Of a stretch of DNA of 26,087 nucleotides, positions 21,616-26,087 are shown piece by piece. Where the stretch lies: IMG/VR virus record IMGVR_UViG_3300022853_001424, positions 1 to 26,087 of that record. One strand, 5' to 3'. This DNA is from a virus. Both the position numbers and the translations under genes were made by a program. The notes under the pieces were generated by a model that did no database searches, was not told the DNA's origin, and worked only from the letters and a program-made list of their open reading frames with translations. How positions within the stretch are numbered: position 1 is the stretch's first letter; every line of letters starts with the position of its first letter.

Positions 21616-22560
21616 ATGAGCCATCGAACCGATGCCGACGCTTACCAATCCGGGGCGTTTCTGGCCGACCAACTGCAGCACCTCATCCCTGGAGTGCTGC
21701 GCAAGCCCTACGCGGAGATCGTCTACCCCCGCATCTGCCCAGTCAGCTATGAGGTGGACCCGGGCGCAACGTCCATCAAGCGCACCATCTGGGACCGCAC
21801 CGGTGACTTCGATCTGATCGGCGACGCCGCCGACGATCTGCCCCGGTCTGGCACGAAGGTGGGTGAAATCGTCAACGGCATCAGAACCTTCGGCGGTTCG
21901 TTCGACTACACCCAGGATGAACTGCTGGCCGCAAAGATGGCCGGCGTTTCGCTCACCACTGAGCGGGCCGACGCTGTGCGCGACGCCTACGAACGCCGCA
22001 ACAACCTCACATGCTTGTTTGGCCGCGGCGGCACGGGCCTGAAGGGGATGCTGAATCACCCGGCTATCTCCCGCGTTGCTGTCACCGGCAACAACACGGA
22101 CGCCTGGTTTGACGACGACGACATCACCCCGCAGCAGATGCTCGATCTGCTGAACTTCGGCGTCACCGCGATGCGGGCCAACAGCCGCCAGGTGGAGCAA
22201 CCCAACACCCTGTTGATGGCTGAATCTGACCACCGCATTGTAAGCACCACCTGCCGTTCAACCACCGACAACACATCGGTGCTGGAGCTGTTCCTCAAGC
22301 AGAACCCCGGCATCACTTCGGTGGAGCCGATCAACGAGCTCGATCCAGCCAACAGCGGCGGCAACCTCACCGCCAAGCGGATGCTGTTCTACCGGAAGGA
22401 TCCGACCAAAGGCAAGTTTCACATCCCCTTGAAGCTCACCTTTTTGCCCCCGCAGCCCAGAAACCTGAAGTTCATTGTCCCTTCGATGAGCAAGATCGGC
22501 GGCTTCATCCCTGACTTCCCGCTGGCCTTCATCTACATCGAAGACGGCGGCAACACCTGA
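21616..22560 (+). CDS. Major capsid protein (DUF2184, HK97 fold)
   Basis: 314 residues. Preceded by a strong GGAGG ribosome-binding site at about 21602-21607, fitting high expression. The protein shows the DUF2184 pattern: YAEIVYPRICPV, then GATSIKRTIWDRTGDFDLIG, KVGEIVNGIRTFGGSFDYT, a loop with GMLNHPAI, and a C-terminal region ending MSKIGGFIPDFPLAFIYIED. HK97-fold proteins of this family form the icosahedral shell. Placement after the protease/scaffold and cement genes supports it. Confidence 0.9.
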   Translation: MSHRTDADAYQSGAFLADQLQHLIPGVLRKPYAEIVYPRICPVSYEVDPGATSIKRTIWDRTGDFDLIGDAADDLPRSGTKVGEIVNGIRTFGGSFDYTQDELLAAKMAGVSLTTERADAVRDAYERRNNLTCLFGRGGTGLKGMLNHPAISRVAVTGNNTDAWFDDDDITPQQMLDLLNFGVTAMRANSRQVEQPNTLLMAESDHRIVSTTCRSTTDNTSVLELFLKQNPGITSVEPINELDPANSGGNLTAKRMLFYRKDPTKGKFHIPLKLTFLPPQPRNLKFIVPSMSKIGGFIPDFPLAFIYIEDGGNT

Positions 22561-22604
22561 TCCGGTTTCCTTCGCAGCACCTCCACCCCTCCGCCCCCGA
22601 GCCA

Positions 22605-23078
22605 ATGAGCACTACCCCCTCCAACCCTCCAGTGGCCGCCAAGAGCGCCAAGGATTCAGCACCCGCCGGCCTCCTGGCGATCGTCTACACCCCTGAGGTG
22701 AACGAGCCCAGCCTGCAGACCTGCCCCGGGGGCAGCATCTCCTGGGCTTTCGGCCCGATCAACCGGGCCACCACTCTGCGGATCAACCCAGGCCTCAATG
22801 GCCCGATTCCCCGCGATCTATGGGAGAAGGCCAAGGCCAGGCCAGACACCCAAATCCTGATGGGTCGCAACATCCTTCAGGAGATCGAGCTGCCGCCCGA
22901 TGGCGCGGCCGGCCCTGACCTGGAGATCAAGGCCTTGCAAGCGCCGGCTGCCACCCGGCTGATCTACGGCTGCCGCGACACGTCACGCCTGCAACAGTGG
23001 CTGCGCGCCGAGGATCGCCAGCAGATCCGCGAGCGCCTGGCCGCTCGAATCAAGGAGCTGGAGGAAGGCAAGCTCTGA
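22605..23078 (+). CDS. Conserved-position phage structural protein, unknown (157 aa)
   Basis: Lies between the major capsid protein and the DUF4054 connector. A flexible Ser/Pro/Lys start (1-20) precedes a beta-rich centre (SISWAFGPINRATTLRINPG) and a helical C-terminus (RLQQWLRAEDRQQIRERLAA). It overlaps the next gene by one base (TGATG). Such genes often encode small head-completion or assembly proteins. No family is recognised. Confidence 0.6.
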   Translation: MSTTPSNPPVAAKSAKDSAPAGLLAIVYTPEVNEPSLQTCPGGSISWAFGPINRATTLRINPGLNGPIPRDLWEKAKARPDTQILMGRNILQEIELPPDGAAGPDLEIKALQAPAATRLIYGCRDTSRLQQWLRAEDRQQIRERLAARIKELEEGKL

Positions 23079-23386
23079 TGGCCATTCCCACCATGGCGGA
23101 GTTCATCGACCGGTTCCCTGAGCTTCAGGTCCACAGCTTCGCCCAGCGGGACGAGGCCCTGGCCGCGGCCGGCCGCCGGTGCCCCGAATCCGTCTGGGCT
23201 GATCTTCAGTTCGACGGTGCCGGCTTCTATGCCGCGCACCTCATTGCCTCCCGTGTTCGCGAGGTGGGGGCCCAGGTGGGCCAGCCGGTGCAAAGCGCTG
23301 GCAGCGGCCTGCTCTCCACTCATTACGGCCAGCAGTTTGACGAGCTCTCGCAGTGCTTGCCCTGCACCAGTGGATTCTCAGTCTGA
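23078..23386 (+). CDS. DUF4054 head-tail connector (gp6-like adaptor)
   Basis: 102 residues. The ATG shares one base with the upstream stop, so this start is preferred over longer upstream options. FIDRFPEL, then RDEALAAAGRRCPESVWADL, FYAAHLIASRVREVG, and a Ser/Gly-rich loop are typical of DUF4054 adaptors, which form a ring beneath the portal. It sits in the usual order, capsid then connector. Confidence 0.82.
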   Translation: MAIPTMAEFIDRFPELQVHSFAQRDEALAAAGRRCPESVWADLQFDGAGFYAAHLIASRVREVGAQVGQPVQSAGSGLLSTHYGQQFDELSQCLPCTSGFSV

Positions 23387-23790
23387 TGTTTTCTCCTGAG
23401 CCGGCCACCAACTACGGCAACCTGGCCAACGCCAGCCTGGCGTTCACCGTGGCTGGGCCTGACCTGACGGTGGACACCACTACCGGCAATGAGGTGGCCA
23501 ATTCCGTTGTGGTGGAGTACCTCGCCACGTTGAAGGTGAGCAACGCCACATGGGCCAAGCAGGTGGGCGTGGATGAAACCACATTTCCCTGCTCCGGCCG
23601 GCTGCTCAGCCCTGCTCAGCTTGATCCGCGCATCGTGTCGGGGAGCAAGGCGGCCGCCGTGATCAACGGCCGGCAGGGGCGGTTTGAGCTACGGGAAGAC
23701 CTGGGCGCCCCGGTGGGTGCCATGCCGTTGCTTCGCCAGCAAATCACCGGGATTTTCCGGGTCACTGGAGGCCGCGGCGATGGCGCTTGA
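23386..23790 (+). CDS. Putative head closure or neck protein (134 aa)
   Basis: Start ATG 23386 shares one base with the upstream stop (TGATG). The protein is beta-rich: NLANASLAFTVAGPDLTVD, VANSVVVEYLATLKVSN, a hydrophobic centre, and a C-terminal GRFELRED and FRVTGGRGDGA. Its place between the connector and the HK97-gp10-like gene fits a head-closure (Hc1) protein. Family not confirmed. It overlaps the next gene by 11 bases. Confidence 0.6.
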   Translation: MFSPEPATNYGNLANASLAFTVAGPDLTVDTTTGNEVANSVVVEYLATLKVSNATWAKQVGVDETTFPCSGRLLSPAQLDPRIVSGSKAAAVINGRQGRFELREDLGAPVGAMPLLRQQITGIFRVTGGRGDGA

Positions 23791-24196
23791 TGCTCAGCTG
23801 CAGGGCGTTCTTGACGATGCGTGGGGCCGTTTCAGCGCCTACGTGGATGAACGCCTTACCAAGGAAATCACAGAACCGAAATGGCCATGGCCCAACGGTG
23901 AATCACCGCGGGACATCGTGGACACGGGGGACCTGCGCGCTTCCCAGTCCATGACTGTGGCCAGCCAGCCAGGAACGCTCGAGACGAAATACCGGTGGAG
24001 CGCCCCCTATGCCCCCACGGTTCACGACGGCGCCGTTTTCAAGGCAACGGACGCCGAAGGGAACGCCCGCACCATGACTGCTAGGCCCTGGACCCGTGAG
24101 GTGATCCGGGATCGCGTCAGGCTTCAGACAGCGTTCAAGCTTCACTTCACCATGGCCGCGAAACGCCGGGCCGGCCGCCTGGGGGGGACGCCATGA
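23780..24196 (+). CDS. HK97 gp10-like tail completion protein
   Basis: 138 residues from ATG 23780. The pattern DTGDLRASQSM, then YRWSAPYAPTVHDGA and TARPWTREVIRD, matches the HK97-gp10/tail-completion family, in which the conserved DTGxLR and YAPxVHxG motifs mark a beta-sandwich at the head-tail joint. It overlaps both neighbours, which suggests coupled translation. Acts between neck and tail tube. Confidence 0.82.
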   Translation: MALDAQLQGVLDDAWGRFSAYVDERLTKEITEPKWPWPNGESPRDIVDTGDLRASQSMTVASQPGTLETKYRWSAPYAPTVHDGAVFKATDAEGNARTMTARPWTREVIRDRVRLQTAFKLHFTMAAKRRAGRLGGTP

Positions 24197-24615
24197 CGGA
24201 CCCCTGCCTGGTGGAGCTTGGCGCCAGCGTCCGCGAGGTGGCCGACGACCTGCGCGAGCTGTTCGGCGGCCTGCTGGGCACCTACAGCAGGCCAGGCGGG
24301 GCCCCCATCCCAGCCTTCTGGGTGGTGACCCCCGGCCAGGTGCGCCCGAGCTTCACAGCGACGGGCATCGAAGCGGTGCTGAACAAGGCCCCGGAGCGCG
24401 AGCTTCTGGGCGGCGTGACGCGCACCCTGACGACTATGCGCCGCTGGACCGTCACCTTCACCCAGTTCGACACGGCCAGCGATCTGGAGGCGGTGCGATT
24501 GCTCTGCTTCCGGGCATGGCCAACCTCGAACCAACGTCATCAGCCTCAAACTGATGACAGCTATGAGCGGCTCATCACTGAGTTGCCCGACCCAATTCTC
24601 ACCCTGTCGCTCTAG
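24193..24615 (+). CDS. Putative tail terminator (140 aa)
   Basis: ATGA overlap with the previous gene. The protein has an N-terminal helix (SVREVADDLRELFGGLLGTY) and a beta-rich core (PAFWVVTPGQVRPSF, then TMRRWTVTFTQFDTASDLEA). It occupies the tail-terminator position: after the gp10-like protein and just before the major tail protein. Tail terminators cap the tube and stop its growth. Assigned from synteny; no family signature is certain. Confidence 0.6.
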   Translation: MTDPCLVELGASVREVADDLRELFGGLLGTYSRPGGAPIPAFWVVTPGQVRPSFTATGIEAVLNKAPERELLGGVTRTLTTMRRWTVTFTQFDTASDLEAVRLLCFRAWPTSNQRHQPQTDDSYERLITELPDPILTLSL

Positions 24616-24630
24616 GAGGAGCTGATTCAA

Positions 24631-25650
24631 ATGGCCGACTTCGCTATCGGGCAAACGTTCATCAAGGCGCACCGCAGCATCCTGCTGATGACGCCGCTCA
24701 CCGCCCCATGCCGCTACTTCCCCACGCGGGACAGCATGGGCTGGATCACCCGCCCCACCCTTGACACTGGCGACTGGGCGCGAGAGCTCCAGACCGTGAA
24801 ACAGGTCAGTTTCTCCGTTGACAACAACGACCGAGAGTTCCGACTGATCGGCGATGACGGGTGGAGCGATTCCGTAACCACTGGCAGCATGGTATCTGCC
24901 AGCTTCGATACGTTTTTCTCGAAGGCGATCGTTCGGAAGCCGACAGGGAATTGCCCTGAGTTCATCGGCGATTACTCCGAAGAGTTCGGGATTGTTGCGC
25001 AAGCCCGCGACAACACCGACTTCGAGGTGTTCATCGAGATGTTCAAAGAGCTTGGCCGCTCTGATGGCGGTTCCGGCAACTACATCTACGATTACGCCGG
25101 GTTCAACTGCGCGCTGCGGAACTACAAAGAGCCGCAAACTGCTGAGGATCTGATCAATGTGACCTTCGACGGCAAGAGCCGCGGCCGGGCCGTGTTTGGT
25201 CGCTTTGATGCCGGCGGCGCTCCGCTCTCCAGTGGAGCAATCCAAAGCGTGATCCTGGCGACTGATCCAGCCACCGGCGGCCGCCGCTATGCGCTGGCCC
25301 CGGCTGACAACGCTACCGACGTAACGGCTACCGGCAACATCACGGTGACCTACACCAGTGATGGCAGCACCGCCCTGCCCCAGCTGGCGCTGGGTGCGAG
25401 CGATGGCAGCGGCTTCCGCCTGGAGGTTGCTTCCAGCGGCGTTCAGGTGCCGGCTGCGGTGAGCCTCAACGCTGGCACCGGTGTGGTGACAGTCAACCCA
25501 GATGCCACGCTGGGGGCCTCGACCATCTACCGCCTGGTCGCCCGTAACGGTGCGATCGTTCAAGCCGTGGATGCGTCGCTGGTTGCTGATGCAGCTGGCA
25601 TCCAGCGCCCGCTGGCCGGCTTCGCCAGCACCTTCCGCACCGCGTCCTAA
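24631..25650 (+). CDS. Major tail protein with C-terminal Ig-like domain
   Basis: 339 residues. Preceded by a strong AGGAGG ribosome-binding site (24615-24620), as expected for an abundant protein. The first ~200 residues are the tube domain (beta-rich, VSFSVDNNDREFRLIGDDGW, then IYDYAGFNCALRNYKEP). From about 218 onward a separate module begins, with YALAPADNATDVTATGNITV and VVTVNPDATLGASTIYRLVA, the pattern of a SbsA/Big_5-type Ig-like fold. Such domains decorate the outside of siphovirus and myovirus tails and may bind cell-surface sugars. A short hairpin with a T-run follows the stop. Confidence 0.85.
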   Translation: MADFAIGQTFIKAHRSILLMTPLTAPCRYFPTRDSMGWITRPTLDTGDWARELQTVKQVSFSVDNNDREFRLIGDDGWSDSVTTGSMVSASFDTFFSKAIVRKPTGNCPEFIGDYSEEFGIVAQARDNTDFEVFIEMFKELGRSDGGSGNYIYDYAGFNCALRNYKEPQTAEDLINVTFDGKSRGRAVFGRFDAGGAPLSSGAIQSVILATDPATGGRRYALAPADNATDVTATGNITVTYTSDGSTALPQLALGASDGSGFRLEVASSGVQVPAAVSLNAGTGVVTVNPDATLGASTIYRLVARNGAIVQAVDASLVADAAGIQRPLAGFASTFRTAS

Positions 25651-25655
25651 GGACT

Positions 25656-25673
25656 GGGGCCTCTGGCCCCTTT
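25656..25673 (+). terminator. Possible terminator or attenuator after the major tail gene
   Basis: GGGGCC-TCT-GGCCCC followed by TTT. The stem is strong but the T-run is short, so partial termination is more likely than complete. Confidence 0.45.
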
Positions 25674-25680
25674 CCAAGCA

Positions 25681-25812
25681 ATGAACCGTCGCTACCGAGC
25701 TCTACAACAGCGCATTGACGCCGCCCGGAAGAAGTGCGGCGTTGGCTACAGCTGCGGCAGCACGTGCATCACGGTGCGGAAGGAGGGCCTGGTCACCCCC
25801 GATCCGCGATGA
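25681..25812 (+). CDS. Tiny Cys-motif protein (43 aa)
   Basis: The frame starts MNRRYRALQQRIDAARKKCG and ends VTPDPR before TGA 25810-25812. Residues 17-36 repeat the four-Cys motif of the ParB-like protein at 13388-15595, with three of the four cysteines kept and the last changed to Gly. The DNA shows about 90 % identity over 68 bases between 13768-13835 and 25728-25795, pointing to recent copying of the module. A free-standing Cys module could bind zinc or iron-sulfur, or may be a non-functional leftover. Nothing shows which. Confidence 0.5.
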   Translation: MNRRYRALQQRIDAARKKCGVGYSCGSTCITVRKEGLVTPDPR

Positions 25813-26043
25813 ACCGGAACCGGAACGTGGCTGACCCGTGACGCCACAGCCCGCCCAGCGGCGCCAGCGGTGGCCCAGGGCCGGCTCATCAGGCCTCCAG
25901 CGGTCGTGCCAATGGGCAATCGCGGCATAGGCCTCAGGGGGCCAGCCGGCGGCATCACCCAGTTGCTGCAACGCCTTCAGCTCGGCTGCGGCCCTATGTG
26001 TCGGCTTGATCGCCGGCTCTCCCTTAGGGGCGAGCAGCGGCAC
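25702..26043 (-). CDS. Doubtful leftward frame (113 aa)
   Basis: From GTG 26043 the frame reads MPLLAPKGEPAIKPTHRAAA, then a Trp/Arg-rich stretch, AYAAIAHWHDRWRPDEPALG. The part upstream of the Cys-motif gene (25813-26043) has no competing frame and could be real; the rest is antisense to the tiny gene. It has no leader of the kind seen at the other leftward genes and no recognised domain. If real, it would belong to a third leftward insertion. Confidence 0.3.
   Translation of the reverse strand: MPLLAPKGEPAIKPTHRAAAELKALQQLGDAAGWPPEAYAAIAHWHDRWRPDEPALGHRWRRWAGCGVTGQPRSGSGSSRIGGDQALLPHRDARAAAAVANAALLPGGVNALL
25728..25795 (+). repeat. Cys-motif module, copy 2
   Basis: Partner of 13768-13835. 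Encodes KKCGVGYSCGSTC and what follows in the tiny gene, with the fourth Cys replaced by Gly. Confidence 0.85.
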
Positions 26044-26067
26044 ACTTGCGCTATTGTTGGACCAATT

Positions 26068-26087
26068 CCATCCCGATTTAGGGATGG
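26068..26087. repeat. Inverted repeat at the window end
   Basis: CCATCCC (26068-26074) and GGGATGG (26081-26087) flank GATTTA. It may be an operator or a hairpin upstream of the doubtful leftward frame. Cut off by the window end, so its full extent is unknown. Confidence 0.6.

Noticed and set aside
24142-25677. 511-codon leftward frame over the tail genes
   Set aside because: Antisense to the tail terminator and major tail genes, which have good motifs and ribosome-binding sites. It is a by-product of high GC.
1-26087. CRISPR arrays, tRNA or rRNA genes, integrase, transposase
   Set aside because: No regularly spaced repeats, no cloverleaf or rRNA sequence, and no recombinase motifs were found on either strand.

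Overview
The window is a long stretch of a tailed temperate phage (a prophage or a phage genome; no integrase or attachment site is in view). The rightward backbone encodes DNA packaging, head assembly and the start of tail assembly: terminase small and large subunits, a DUF1073-type portal, a Mu gpF-like head protein, a ParB-like virion-associated protein, a DUF2213 protease/scaffold, a cement-like protein, a DUF2184 major capsid protein, neck and joining proteins, and a major tail protein with an Ig-like tail. GC is high (roughly 60-65 %). The sigma factor resembles cyanobacterial group 2 factors, so a Synechococcus/Cyanobium-type host is my best guess. That is an inference, not something the sequence proves.

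Layout. 1-3014: multi-HTH protein, TerS, TerL. 3095-4320: leftward LexA-HTH-like protein and sigma-70 family factor. 4426-7718: portal and head morphogenesis. 7690-11380: leftward accessory block of at least nine genes, ending in an AT-rich C5-cytosine methyltransferase. 11463-13391: small rightward genes, interrupted by a leftward, AT-richer transglutaminase-like gene. 13388-15595: ParB-like protein whose 3' end runs into a leftward MmeI-like type IIL restriction-modification enzyme (15480-18233). Past that enzyme lies an orphan ADP-ribosyltransferase C-terminal fragment (18412-18594). 18865-19627: a second leftward block with an Xre-type repressor and two tiny genes, closed by an intrinsic terminator. 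19677-25650: tightly packed capsid, neck and tail genes. 25681-26087: a tiny Cys-motif gene, a doubtful leftward frame and a terminal palindrome.

The most unusual signal is shared by the two leftward accessory blocks. Many of their small genes have the same pyrimidine-rich leader, CCCACCGCTCCCCAGC, one to four bases before the start codon, where a Shine-Dalgarno sequence would normally be. A short hairpin often lies just upstream. Two genes 9 kb apart share a 66-bp start region differing at one base. It includes a TACAAT -10-like box and a partly palindromic operator-like site, GTTAGCAANGTGCTAC, with a third copy just downstream of the Xre gene. This looks like a dispersed, co-regulated set of phage accessory genes. 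The leader also revealed two genes of 50 and 55 codons.

A plausible working picture: the plus strand carries late virion genes; the phage sigma factor and LexA-like protein may control a phage regulon; the leftward blocks are likely lysogeny or anti-defence cargo; and the two DNA-modification genes arrived as separate insertions, the larger one apparently breaking a resident gene.
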